Assembly (NCBI GenBank): GCA_019217005.1
Contig: JAHBNG010000135.1
Coordinates: 1-40,583, forward strand
Source of the DNA: Chloroflexi bacterium TSY
GTDB lineage: Bacteria; Chloroflexota; Anaerolineae; Caldilineales; Caldilineaceae
Direction: 5' to 3'
DNA: 40,583 nucleotides
Below are positions 24,205 through 33,275 of this stretch, piece after piece. Position 1 is the stretch's first letter, and every line of letters begins with the position of its first letter. The notes below the pieces were generated by a model. That model was not told the origin of the DNA. It searched no databases and worked only from the letters and a program-made list of their open reading frames with translations. The position numbers and the translations under genes are program-made.

Positions 24205-25614
24205 ATGCTCATGATCTATAACCGAGTACGCGAACTTGATTATCTTGATACACGATATGCCAGTCGGCGAGCCGAGCTTGTTGTTTTGTATGGCAGACGG
24301 CGCGTCGGTAAAACCAGCCTAGTGCATCATTGGGTGCAGGACAAGCCTCATCTCTTTTTCTTTGCAACGGAAGATGACAATGGTATTTTACTGCGTCGTT
24401 TCTCTCAGTTGGTACAACAAGCGGCTGAACAACCAGCTGATCCTGACTTCTCTTACCCTGACTGGGAGAGCGCTTTGCGGGCGCTCATTCCCCAGGCCAG
24501 TGGAGGTCGGTTTGTGGTGGTGATCGATGAATTTCCGCGCCTAGTGACCGCCTATCCGCCAATCACATCATATTTGCAGATGGTTTGGGATCTGGGTTTT
24601 CAACATACGCAGCTCTTTCTAATTTTGACTGGTTCACTGCTCAGTGTCATGCGTCGTGAAACCTTGGCTGCAGATTCGCCTCTCTATCTGCGCCATACCT
24701 GGCCATTTGAACTAAAGCCGCTTGCTGTCTCAGATTTGCCCGCCTTTTTCCCCGCCTATGATACCGATGCGCTCGTGGAAACCTACGCTGTTTTGGGAGG
24801 AATGCCCTACTACTTAATTTCGGTTGATTCATCCGTTGACCTATTGACAAATATACGACAAACCATTCTAACACCAACCGGTTCTCTCTTTAATGAGATT
24901 CCTTTACAACTTCATTTGGAATTACAGGGGATGGATGTGCGTCTCTATATGCGCATCATGCAAGCGATTGCCCAAGGTGCCCATACTCGCCAGGCAATTC
25001 TGCAAGCGGCTTCTCTCCAGGGGAAAAACCTCTCGCACTATCTGAAGACACTCCAAGAATTGGGACTCGTGATTGCGCGTGAACCATTAGAACGCAGCCC
25101 ACAAACGCAACGCTGGGCCAGGTATCATCTGTCCGACCCATTTCTGGCCTTCTGGCAGCGTTTTGTCGAGCCTCGCCAGGCTGAATTGGAAATTGGCGTA
25201 GGACAGGAGGCTGTCTGGCAGACAATTCGTATGGTACTAGCCCAAATTACAGCACCCATTTGGGAGCAAATCGCCCGATTTCACCTGTTGAGTCAGAGCC
25301 GCCAACATGGGTTACCCCCAGTGAGTGAAGTCGGTACGTGGTGGAGCCGCCGTGCTCAACTAGATGTGGTCGGCATTGACCGCCATAATCGCTCGGTTGT
25401 CTTTGGCGAGGCGCGTTGGCGGCAAGAACCGTTTACCCCTCGCCACCTAGAACACCTGATCGCACAAAGCCAGACTTGGCTGCATGGAAGTGACGCGCAC
25501 TGGGATGTTTACTACGCAGTCTATGCTCGCAATTCTGCTCCCTCTCTGCAAGCACTGGTGGAACGAGAACGTAATCTTTATCTTTTCACACCGGAGATGG
25601 TGGTTCACGGATAG
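24205..25614 (+). CDS. AAA-type ATP-binding protein with DUF234-like C-terminal domain
   Basis: 469 aa. The P-loop is GRRRVGKTS (30-38), Walker B FVVVIDEFPRL (103-113), and the sensor-like LILTGSLLSVM follows. A winged-helix part lies near 245-300 (HTRQAILQAASLQGKNLSHY). The C-terminal region (about 373-407) reads EVGTWWSRRAQLDVVGIDRH then VVFGEARWR. In the archaeal-type ATPase_2/DUF234 family this place normally has ID...ECKW, a restriction-endonuclease-like D...ExK core; here D387 and E402 remain but the lysine is arginine. The role of the family is unknown; it is typical of accessory and mobile regions. It starts at ATG 24205 (or 24211). Its end overlaps the opposing MDR gene by 29 bases. 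Confidence 0.82.
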   Translation: MLMIYNRVRELDYLDTRYASRRAELVVLYGRRRVGKTSLVHHWVQDKPHLFFFATEDDNGILLRRFSQLVQQAAEQPADPDFSYPDWESALRALIPQASGGRFVVVIDEFPRLVTAYPPITSYLQMVWDLGFQHTQLFLILTGSLLSVMRRETLAADSPLYLRHTWPFELKPLAVSDLPAFFPAYDTDALVETYAVLGGMPYYLISVDSSVDLLTNIRQTILTPTGSLFNEIPLQLHLELQGMDVRLYMRIMQAIAQGAHTRQAILQAASLQGKNLSHYLKTLQELGLVIAREPLERSPQTQRWARYHLSDPFLAFWQRFVEPRQAELEIGVGQEAVWQTIRMVLAQITAPIWEQIARFHLLSQSRQHGLPPVSEVGTWWSRRAQLDVVGIDRHNRSVVFGEARWRQEPFTPRHLEHLIAQSQTWLHGSDAHWDVYYAVYARNSAPSLQALVERERNLYLFTPEMVVHG

Positions 25615-26302
25615 AGATTACGACAATCCCCAATCTTTGTTCAGTCTCAACTCTTCGATGCGCTTCGGCAGCTTGCTCGAGCGGATAGATTTTATCGACT
25701 ATTGATTTGATTTTGCCCTCTTCAATCATTTCCTTGAGCGTGAGTAGTTCTTCCTCCGTTTCTCTGGCAAAAGCGAAAGTCGCTCTCTTATCCGTAAACT
25801 TGGACGTCAGCCCAGACCTCAACATGTCAGATATACGCGGATTGGCCATCAGATAGCGCCCATTCGGATTGAGTGCTTGAACGCATTTAGAATAGGAACT
25901 GCGGGCAACCATATCAAAAATTACGTCATAAGTTTGGCCACTTTTTGCGAAGTCTTCTTTGGTATAGTCGAAGAAATGCTCTGCCCCGATCCGGCGTAGC
26001 ATGTCCTCCTTGATCGTGCTGTCAACCGCCGTCACCTCGGCCCCCATTGTTTTGGCGATCTGCACCCCAAAAGTGCCAATGCTGCCGCCTGCACCGTTGA
26101 TCAAAACCTTTTCACCGCTTTGGATATTCGCTTTTCTCAAAAAATGAAGTGCGTTCAAACCACCCAGAGGTACCGCTGCCGCCTCTTCAAAACTCATATT
26201 GGACGGCTTCGGTACAATCGTGTAGCTGGCTGGCAGAGACACATATTCACCATATGCACCCATCCGGAGTTGAGTAGTCCCAAAAACCTGATCTCCCGTC
26301 TT

Positions 26303-27807
26303 CTTTACTTTCTGGTAAAAGAAAAGAGATGAGGTGAGAAATGTGACAAAAAGCGGTTAGCGTTTCATCCTAAAGGTAGAGAACCCAAAAAGGAGGAAGG
26401 AATGCTAACCGCACCAGAAATAACTATAGCAGTACTGATGAATGTATTGCAAGTAACGCCGGTGGGAACAAACGTAAATGTAATGCGTCTGATGTGGGCG
26501 ATGATGAATGGGTCGTTTCTGAAAAGTCGAGGAGCAATCCATAGTGGATTGAGTGAAAGCGGGTTTGAAGATGAGGAGCTCCGGCGAAGCTGGTGGAGCT
26601 TTCGATATGGATCATGGGATATTGCAAGCCTGCTCTCATCGTGGCAAGAAGAAGTGGAGTGGAAAGGGGAATGGGAGGCAAAAAAGTTAGAAGGATACCG
26701 AGTGAAAAGCATAGATATCACAGGGTTCTGGCGACCGAAGCTGCAAGGGAAAGTGAACCGACTCTATAACTCAACGGCTCGTCGGGCATTGCCCGCGCTC
26801 ATCTTTGGAGTGATGATAAGCTCGGGGGGAGATAGGCGGGAAACGAGTGCCACTGCTCAAGGCAATCATGAGATGCGAGGTAGGCACAAAGGAAAGTGAG
26901 TTTCGGAAAAAGCTGCTGAAAGAGACGAAGAAATCACTGGAGTCAGACGAAGTGGCGGTGGTCGATGCCGGGTTTACAATCAGAGAAATGCTAGAAAGCG
27001 ACGTCGACCGATTTGTCCTTCGGGAAGCGATTAACTGCACAGCGCGCCGCAATGAGTTACCCGAACGTAAGGAAAAAGGCAGACCACCCGAATATGGTGA
27101 TATTGTGCGTCCGCTCTCTCGATGCTATAGGGGAAAGCGACTCGAGGCCACAACTCCAGACTCGTTTGGTCAATTTGTCTATAGTGGTCGCCTGATTCGC
27201 TATCAAGCATGGCACAATCTCGTCCCCAGGACAACCAAGGTGGATACAGCCAACCGCACCTATTCGATTTACGTCTTTCAGGATCCTGCTTATCACACAC
27301 CTTTGGTTCTGGCGACCGTCATGGCTTTACAAGCTGAAACCATTTATCTTTTCTATCTGGAGCGCTGGCCTGTTGAACATCCCCCCTTGGCTTCCAAGCA
27401 GATGATTGGCTTACATCGTCAATTTGTTCATGCCGATGAGGCTTGCTTCCGCTTACCTGAACTGGGGCTGCTGGCTGGCAATCTTCTTTCCCATTTAGCC
27501 GCTTCTCTTCCTCCCATACCGACTGGCTACTGGGATCGAGAGCCTCAAGCCACTCCCGGCAGGCTGCGCCGCGTTCTCTCGAGTGCTCTTTTTCCAACTC
27601 CCGACCAACTCGACCCTGACTTTCGGAAAAAGGCCTCGGTTTCACACCATTTCCCTAAAGGCGTTCTCGCTCATCGCCGCCTCAATGCCGCTGCTTAAAC
27701 TAGCCGAGCACTATTTTTACATTTTATCCCGTTTTTTCAGGGTGGATTCTTTTTTCCGCCCCTTTCGGTTTGCCCTTTGTCACTCAAGCCTTTACCAGAA
27801 AGTAAAG
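26303..27807 (+). mobile_element. IS4-like insertion sequence, 1505 bp, 5-bp target duplication
   Basis: The ends are perfect 17-bp inverted repeats (26303-26319 CTTTACTTTCTGGTAAA; 27791-27807). The flanks are GTCTT at 26298-26302 and GTCTT at 27808-27812. It lies inside the MDR gene, in the opposite orientation to it. Confidence 0.88.
26402..27698 (+). pseudogene. IS4-like DDE transposase, one frameshift at a G6 run
   Basis: The start at 26402 has AAAGGAGGAAGG. The first frame runs to 26899 but its sensible part ends at the G6 run near 26824-26829 (ALIFGVMISSG). Similarity then continues in the next frame as GEIGGKRVPLLKAIMRCE, in the frame that ends at 27698. Candidate catalytic residues are the D in SIDITGFWRP, the D in AVVDAGFTI and the E in LERWPVEHPPLASKQMIG. 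Removal of one G would restore a protein of about 430 aa. The exact IS family needs a database comparison; the 5-bp duplication and the WPVE...KQ..G region point to the IS4-like group. Confidence 0.75.
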
Positions 27808-28121
27808 GTCTTGAATTTTGAAACATCTTTGCCAACGGATTCAACTTCCCCAGCAAAATATCCCCCCAATACTTGTCTCTTAGGCTTTCTGAACCCCATC
27901 GCAACTCGCAAGGGTAGCCAAAACCACATTACCGGAAATTTGAAACTTCGCAGCTCACAGTCCGCCTTTGTCGCCTCTGCTGCCTGAACTTTAATCAAAA
28001 TTTCATCATCCTTGGGGGTCGGTTTTTCTATCTCTTTAAGCTGAAGAACATCTGGTGGACCGTATTTTGTGTATACAACCGCTTTCATGATTCTCCTTCA
28101 GATTTTCAGATCACTATCGTT

Positions 28122-28961
28122 TTATCCCTTGACCGCGCCCGCCGTAAGCCCTCGCACGAACTTATCCTGGAAGATCATATAAAAGAGGATGGGCATGAAG
28201 GAGGCGATGGACAGGGCCGCTGTTTGCATCCCCCAATCGACTCGCCAGCGACCGTTAAAGAGCATCAGGCCTAAGGGAATGGTGCTCAAGGTATCCAGTT
28301 GCAAGTACAACAACGGGTACATGAAGTCGTTCCAGACCCAGACAAAATAGAAGATGGCCACCGTAGCCAGGGCCGGTCGCGCTAAAGGCAGGGCGATCCA
28401 CCAAAAGATCCCCAGATGACCGGCCCCATCAATCTTGGCGGCATCCTCGATTTCGATAGGCAAACCCTTAAAGAAGGTGGTGAGAATGAAGATCGCCACT
28501 GGGCACCAGCTAAAATAGGTGAAAATCAGGGCCAAATAGCTGTTGATCAGCCCCAGACTGGATACAATTTGGAAGGCGGGAATGACAATCGCCTGTGAGG
28601 GCACCATGATCCCGATCAAGAAAAAGAGGAACAGGTGTCTATCTCCCTTAAATCGAAAACGAGCAAAAGCGTAAGCTGCCAGCGAAGAGATGAGCAGGAT
28701 TCCCAATACGGAGGGCAACGTGATGATGACGCTGTTCATAAAATAGAGGTTGAAATTGCCAATCGTCCAGGCCTTCACGTAGTTCGTCATGTTGAGTTGG
28801 CCTGGCAGAGCGAATGGATTCTCGAAGATTTGCCATTGCTCCTTAAAAGAGGTGTAGAACATCCAGATCATTGGGTAGATGACCAATAGAAAAACGACGA
28901 GGAATATGGCATAGGAGACAATGGCGGTCAGGAGTTGCATGGACCGCGTTTGGTTGCTCAC
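28122..28961 (-). CDS. CUT1 sugar ABC transporter permease 2 (MalG type)
   Basis: 279 aa, with a first membrane segment near the N-terminus (IFLVVFLLVIYPMIWMFYTS), the MalG-like periplasmic FENPFALPGQLNMTNYVKAW, EAA loop EDAAKIDGAGHLGIFWWIAL followed by PLARP, and the standard C-terminal DKFVRGLTAGAVKG. It lies downstream of the MalF-type permease, separated by 195 bases that contain a hairpin and a dispersed repeat. The split MDR gene follows after 33 bases, suggesting co-transcription before the IS arrived. Confidence 0.9.
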   Translation of the reverse strand: MSNQTRSMQLLTAIVSYAIFLVVFLLVIYPMIWMFYTSFKEQWQIFENPFALPGQLNMTNYVKAWTIGNFNLYFMNSVIITLPSVLGILLISSLAAYAFARFRFKGDRHLFLFFLIGIMVPSQAIVIPAFQIVSSLGLINSYLALIFTYFSWCPVAIFILTTFFKGLPIEIEDAAKIDGAGHLGIFWWIALPLARPALATVAIFYFVWVWNDFMYPLLYLQLDTLSTIPLGLMLFNGRWRVDWGMQTAALSIASFMPILFYMIFQDKFVRGLTAGAVKG

Positions 28962-29020
28962 GTAAGCACTCCTTCTTGGATAGGCCTTTAAGAATGGGCC
29001 GTAAATAACTAGTACATTTG

Positions 29021-29080
29021 GAGATTGAGCGATTAGAGATGGGGAGATTCGCCCCGTGTAATCTCTAATCTCTCAATCTC
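29021..29080. repeat. 20-bp hairpin of GATTAGAGAT words with nested GGGG/CCCC stem
   Basis: 29021-29040 pairs with 29061-29080 with one mismatch; inside the loop GGGG (29041-29044) pairs with CCCC (29052-29055). It uses the same iterated word as 6337-6374. It sits between two permease genes of one operon. Confidence 0.7.
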
Positions 29081-29099
29081 TAATCTCACACAAACTCTA

Positions 29100-29125
29100 C
29101 AAGTTATTTAATTTCCATTCCTTAA
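29100..29125. repeat. 26-bp dispersed repeat, second copy at 13373-13398
   Basis: It begins CAAGTTATTTAATT and ends ATTCCTTAA, and differs from 13373-13398 at only two positions. Both copies are intergenic, and here it adjoins the GATTAGAGAT hairpin. Confidence 0.6.
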
Positions 29126-29156
29126 GGATTCAACATTGACAATTATGTGTCGCTCG

Positions 29157-30137
29157 TCACTCTTCCTGATCTCGCCTCAATACCTTGAACTGGATCAAGG
29201 TCAAAATGAACGTCAGCACAAGCAAAACGACAGCAATGGCCGAACCGTAGCCCATATTGTTGTAGGTAAAGCCCTGGAGATACATCCAGGAGGTAAGGAC
29301 CTGGGAAGCATGGTTGGGGCCGCCAGCAGTCATGACAAAGATCAGATCGAAGAGCTTGAGGGTGTTGATGCTGACCAGGATGATGACGAGCGTTGTGACC
29401 GGCCATAGGATCGGCATCGTGATACGCCAGAACGACTGCCAGGGAGCAGCGCCATCAATTCTGGAGGCTTCGTAAAGTTCCGCGTCGATACTCTTAAGAC
29501 CAGCGACGAATAAGAACATGGCAAAACCGAAGTTCTTCCAAACGTCGACCGTGATAACCGTATAGAGCGCGGTACCAGGATCGCCTAGCCAGGCCCGCTC
29601 CAGGCTTCCTAAACCGATCTGACGCAGCAATGGATTCACCAGGCCCAGTTCTGGGCTTAGAATCAGCATAAAGACGACGCTAACGACGACCATCGACATG
29701 ACCGTCGGGACAAAAAACACGCCGCGGAAGAAATTGGAACCTGGCAAGCCCCGTTCAAGTAAGACGGCCAGAAACAAGCCGCGGACGACAATTCCGCTCG
29801 AACCCACGACAATGAAAATCAAATTATGCTTCAGTGACAGACCGAAAACATCATCCTCAGTCAGCGCGATATAGTTGCGAATGCCCGCCCACTTAATGTC
29901 ATTCAGGCTCAGACCTGACCAATCAAGCAAACTGATGAACACAGTCCCCACAATGGGAATGGCCAGAAAAATCGTATAGAAAATCAGGGCCGGCAGAATG
30001 AAGGCATAAGGAATTAAGCGTTCTACCACTGGGGCCAGTTGAGATTTGTCGCCGATGACTGAGCGAAGCCGAATCGCCAGCTTCGCCATCGGAATTGTAT
30101 CTTCTCGCTTCACCATGCTTATCTTCCGATATAACAA
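29157..30137 (-). CDS. CUT1 sugar ABC transporter permease 1 (MalF type)
   Basis: 326 aa, with a cytoplasmic N-terminal region of about 40 residues and a first membrane segment YAFILPALIFYTIFLAIPIV. EAA loop: YEASRIDGAAPWQSFWRITM then PILWP. It is the partner of the MalG-type permease downstream and lies 58 bases after the binding-protein gene. Compared with the first transporter (7.3-10.6 kb) the periplasmic loops differ clearly, so the two systems are separate rather than recent duplicates and probably take different sugars. Confidence 0.9.
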   Translation of the reverse strand: MLYRKISMVKREDTIPMAKLAIRLRSVIGDKSQLAPVVERLIPYAFILPALIFYTIFLAIPIVGTVFISLLDWSGLSLNDIKWAGIRNYIALTEDDVFGLSLKHNLIFIVVGSSGIVVRGLFLAVLLERGLPGSNFFRGVFFVPTVMSMVVVSVVFMLILSPELGLVNPLLRQIGLGSLERAWLGDPGTALYTVITVDVWKNFGFAMFLFVAGLKSIDAELYEASRIDGAAPWQSFWRITMPILWPVTTLVIILVSINTLKLFDLIFVMTAGGPNHASQVLTSWMYLQGFTYNNMGYGSAIAVVLLVLTFILTLIQFKVLRRDQEE

Positions 30138-30195
30138 ACGTTAAATCACAGAATCCTTGCTATTCTCTTGCTGCTCATTATCCGTGTGGATTACG

Positions 30196-31551
30196 TCAAT
30201 CACAGGTTGTCGGGTCACGTCGAAAAGTTGGATCTTGGCTGGCTGCATCTTCCTCCACACCCTCCATCCAGGTTTCAGCCGTGAGCTGGCCCGTCAAGAC
30301 ACCGACGCTACCCATCCAAATCTCGTCCTCGCCGACGGTCTTGGGCAGGATATGTTCGAGGAACGGGAAAGAGCCAGTGTTGTCCGAGATTTGCTCGTCG
30401 ATGATGCGCAAGAGGAACGGATGCGCTGTCTCTTCGGTCATGGCACCGTTGATGGGGCTGATGCTGAAGGCATTTTTAACCCAATACTGCGCCTGAGCGA
30501 CCTCAGTCATCCAGTTAATGAAGGTCAATGCTGCCTCGCCTTTTTCTTCCGCCCCCTTTTGGGAAATGGCCAGTCCAGTCAACCCTTGCATAACGATCTC
30601 GTCGGGATCCCCCTGACCACCCTCGATGATGGGAAACACATTCATCCCAAGTTTGAAGTCGGGTGGGGTATCGACCGAAGCGGCAGCAACGAACCAGGAA
30701 CCGGTATGAAAGAAACCGGTCTTGCCTGCGAAAAAGAGAGCGGTTGCAGACGGATAGTCATCGCTGGCCTTGCCGGAGGAAAAATAGTCCATGTCATTGA
30801 GATCGGTGTAGAGCTTGGCAGCCTGAACAATATCAGGATCCGTCCACTTGTGATTACAGTTTCGGGCGACCAGATCTAACACCTTTTCCGTCCCGACCCA
30901 ACGCACCAGGAAGTTAAAGAACCACTGACCACCGGACCAGCCAAATTTGTTGCCGTAGGCAAGCGGCGTGACACCCGCTTCGTCTAATGTCTGAAAAGCA
31001 GCCAGGTAATCATCCCAGGTCTGTAAGGCTGCGCCATCGATCCCATGTTCAGCCAAGACGGTTTCGTTGTAGTAAATCTGCGTATTTGTGTGAATGGCCC
31101 AGGGAACGCCGTAAAATTTGCCCCCAAACTTGATAGATGCGTCCGTGCCGGCCTGGAAACGATCTTGATGCTCGGCCCACCAATCGCTCATATCGGCCAC
31201 CTCGCCAACTTCCACGAACTGGCCCAAGTTGTTATGTCCCTCATGCTGAAAGACGTCGGGCGGATTGCCGCTGGTGAAGCCCGTGCGCAGGGCGGTGAAG
31301 AACTGTTCGTTTTCGATGGGACGATGGACGACCTTGATATTGGGATGGGACTCGTTGAACTGCTCGATGAGCTCGGTGGCCACGGTCAGCGAAGGCTCAC
31401 CGGACCACTCACTCCAGAAGCTCAGTTCCACTACTTCGGCCTCGGTGGACTCAGCTGGTGCGGCCGGCGCACCAGCCGGGGGCGCCTGTGTGCAAGATGC
31501 CAGGATCAGGGTCATAATTGTGGTAATGAATAGAAAAAATCTTTTGGACAT
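30196..31551 (-). CDS. CUT1 ABC transporter sugar-binding lipoprotein
   Basis: The start is the ATG at 31551 (MSKRFFLFITTIMTLILASC), which has GAGGAGG ten bases upstream and a standard signal peptide with lipobox LILASC. The open frame continues 65 codons upstream but that part lacks a ribosome site and would bury the signal peptide. The mature protein has an Ala/Pro-rich linker, then FWSEWSGEPSLTVATELIEQ, FTSGNPPDVFQHEG and YGNKFGWSGGQWFF, the normal binding-protein layout; 451 aa. It is the first gene of the minus-strand operon and is divergent from the serine hydrolase at 31931. Confidence 0.88.
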   Translation of the reverse strand: MSKRFFLFITTIMTLILASCTQAPPAGAPAAPAESTEAEVVELSFWSEWSGEPSLTVATELIEQFNESHPNIKVVHRPIENEQFFTALRTGFTSGNPPDVFQHEGHNNLGQFVEVGEVADMSDWWAEHQDRFQAGTDASIKFGGKFYGVPWAIHTNTQIYYNETVLAEHGIDGAALQTWDDYLAAFQTLDEAGVTPLAYGNKFGWSGGQWFFNFLVRWVGTEKVLDLVARNCNHKWTDPDIVQAAKLYTDLNDMDYFSSGKASDDYPSATALFFAGKTGFFHTGSWFVAAASVDTPPDFKLGMNVFPIIEGGQGDPDEIVMQGLTGLAISQKGAEEKGEAALTFINWMTEVAQAQYWVKNAFSISPINGAMTEETAHPFLLRIIDEQISDNTGSFPFLEHILPKTVGEDEIWMGSVGVLTGQLTAETWMEGVEEDAASQDPTFRRDPTTCD

Positions 31552-31708
31552 TTCTACAGCCTCCTCTGTTTGGGTAAATGGTGATGTCGTAAGGGATGGT
31601 AAGTATAGCCCAACAGCAAGGAACCAGCCAACATTTGCCCATAAGCGTCTTTCTCGCAGATAAGGCCGAATTAGATACCATTCTGGTCGGTGATTCTCTT
31701 TTTGCGTC

Positions 31709-31737
31709 TTGACACGCCCTTGAAGGCGCGCTATTCT
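31709..31737 (+). promoter_or_regulatory. Probable promoter of the serine hydrolase gene
   Basis: TTGACA (31709-31714), 17-base spacer, TATTCT (31732-31737; 4 of 6 consensus). The leader to the ATG at 31931 would be about 190 bases and contains the MITE-like hairpin at 31788-31882. The rest of the 379-base divergent gap shows nothing else that I recognise. Confidence 0.4.
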
Positions 31738-31787
31738 ATTGGCCAAGGACGAGGCCCTGGTTGACAGATGGCAGTCGATGCGGGGCT

Positions 31788-31882
31788 AATAGTCACATTA
31801 TTTAAACTCCGTACTTTCGTCCGTAACTCTGCAAGAGTAAAAAATGCTGCGAAAGTACGGAGTTTAAGTGACTTCTCTATAA
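31788..31882. mobile_element. MITE-like inverted-repeat element A (95 bp)
   Basis: The inner stem is a perfect 18-bp inverted repeat (31802-31819 with 31850-31867), and the homology between the arms extends outwards to AATAG/TATAG. The loop holds a second small hairpin (ACTCT-GCA-AGAGT). GGCTAAT flanks it at 31784-31790 and 31889-31895. All arms share the core TTAAACTYYG with element B at 40366-40532. No coding capacity. Confidence 0.65.
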
Positions 31883-31930
31883 GGAAATGGCTAATGCGAC
31901 TCGCCCTGCTCAAGCGGAAGGAGGCAAAAG

Positions 31931-33031
31931 ATGACTGGTAAACTTCCCGATTGGATAACGTTTCCTGAGGACGACTGGGTCCAGATCACGGCTGAGGAGG
32001 CGGGACTCGATCCTGAAATGTTTGAAGCCTTCTTGGCAGGTTTAGAGATCAAGGGAGCGTCTTTCGGCGGAGAGGATCACTCGGGTGACAAATACGGCGC
32101 CGTGATTACGCGTGGTGGTTACCTGATCCACGAGTGGGGAGATCGATATTATCGGCATCATACCGCTTCCGTCGGCAAGGCCTTAATGTGGGCGTTCCTC
32201 GGTTTCGCGGTCATGGACAGGCTGATCGATCCCGACGAACCGATCAACAAATATTGGACTGGCGAGGGCCAGCTTTCCCACCCTCACAAGTATCTGAGCC
32301 AAGGTCATCATCAGAAGCTGACCTGGAAGCATATGGTTGGGCCAAAGCACGAGCACCTGCACTATGGTGGATTCCCGATGGAGTTGGGCATCCGTTGGCG
32401 GGAAAAGTGTACTGGCCTCGAGCAGGCGGATGTTCAACCAGGCGTTCCTGAATGGTCTAATTGGAGCGGCGATCCTTTCTATGACCTCTATTCCCACGTC
32501 GAGCCGGGCACGGTTGGTCACTATAGTAGCGCTGGTTTTTGGCGCTTAAGCCAGGCGCTCACCTACGTCTGGGATCGTGACCTCAAGGATATCGTTCAGG
32601 AGCGGCTCTTTGATCAGCTAGGCATCCCGGCCGAGCGATGGGACTGGCTCACAGGTAGCTACGTCAAGGACCAGAAATACTTCTACCCCACGATTCCAGA
32701 TTCGTACACCTACCTGGACCCTCCCTATGAGATCAACGGAATACCTGTCCGCAGCGGTCCTGGATGGGTCGTCATCAGTGCGTCGGACCTGGCCCGATTT
32801 GGTCATCTGAACGCGACGCAAGGCATCTGGAAGGGAGAACAGGTTATTGATCCGAACTGGTTACGGGGTCACAGCGGTGGAAACAAGAGCGGAACAAGTG
32901 GTGAGAGCAAGGACTTTACGGCGATGGGGGTCGTCACGACCGAGGGCTTTGAATACAAACACGCTACTGAGACGACGAGCTTCCTGCCAGAGGATCTGTT
33001 CGTCGGGCCTGTGCGAGTCAGGAACATATGA
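31931..33031 (+). CDS. Serine hydrolase of the beta-lactamase (class C/penicillin-binding) family
   Basis: 366 aa with GGAGG 6-10 bases before the ATG. The nucleophile motif is TASVGKALMWAF (SxxK) at about residues 80-83; the second motif is HYSSAGFWRLSQAL (YxN position, here Y-S-S). VITRGGYLIHEWGDRYYRHH and RLFDQLGIPAERWDW are usual landmarks. No signal peptide is visible, so it is probably cytoplasmic. EstB-like esterases, D-aminopeptidases and peptidoglycan-acting proteins share this fold. It is divergent from the sugar transporter and could deacylate an imported substrate; that is inference. It is intact, unlike the related remnant at 22911-23789. Confidence 0.82.
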   Translation: MTGKLPDWITFPEDDWVQITAEEAGLDPEMFEAFLAGLEIKGASFGGEDHSGDKYGAVITRGGYLIHEWGDRYYRHHTASVGKALMWAFLGFAVMDRLIDPDEPINKYWTGEGQLSHPHKYLSQGHHQKLTWKHMVGPKHEHLHYGGFPMELGIRWREKCTGLEQADVQPGVPEWSNWSGDPFYDLYSHVEPGTVGHYSSAGFWRLSQALTYVWDRDLKDIVQERLFDQLGIPAERWDWLTGSYVKDQKYFYPTIPDSYTYLDPPYEINGIPVRSGPGWVVISASDLARFGHLNATQGIWKGEQVIDPNWLRGHSGGNKSGTSGESKDFTAMGVVTTEGFEYKHATETTSFLPEDLFVGPVRVRNI

Positions 33032-33275
33032 ATAAGGACAGGCCAAAATGCTCCTGTCTGTTCTCTCAACAGCCCCAGCGACCAGCCGAACCCAACACTT
33101 TACTCCCTCACCCTTTCCACTCCCAATTCCTCCAATGGCCGCACAAAATTCAAGTGTTGGGAATACGGCCGCGAGGTCGGCTCTATCTGTTTGTGACTTT
33201 CTCGGCTACGATTAGGAGAGGAATGTTATCATGGAAGAATTCTTTTTGATTGTAGGACCAAAGGACACTAAGGAG

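Larger units (their letters stand above)
25586..28088 (-). pseudogene. Zinc-independent MDR alcohol dehydrogenase/quinone oxidoreductase, split by an IS
   Basis: The N-terminal piece starts at 28088 (AAGGAGAA upstream) with MKAVVYTKYGPPDVLQLKEI and runs to GKDVSKFK; the C-terminal piece ends at 25586 and contains INGAGGSIGTFGVQIAKTMG, the NADPH-binding motif of the quinone-oxidoreductase branch. Between them lies the IS at 26303-27807. Removing the IS and one GTCTT copy gives DVSKFKTGDQVFGTTQLRMG with no frame change and a 330-aa protein, the normal family length (FKxGDxVFG is a family motif). No zinc-binding cysteine cluster is seen. It lies 33 bases behind the permease gene at 28122 and was probably the last gene of that operon. 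It is inactivated as sequenced. Confidence 0.88.

Noticed and set aside
30055..30075. GAGCGAAGCCGAA word inside the permease gene, also at 13350 and near 15807
   Set aside because: Short shared word within coding sequence; not long enough to call a repeat insertion.
31552..31746. 65-codon upstream extension of the sugar-binding protein
   Set aside because: It would place the signal peptide internally; the ATG at 31551 has a strong GAGGAGG and a canonical lipoprotein leader.
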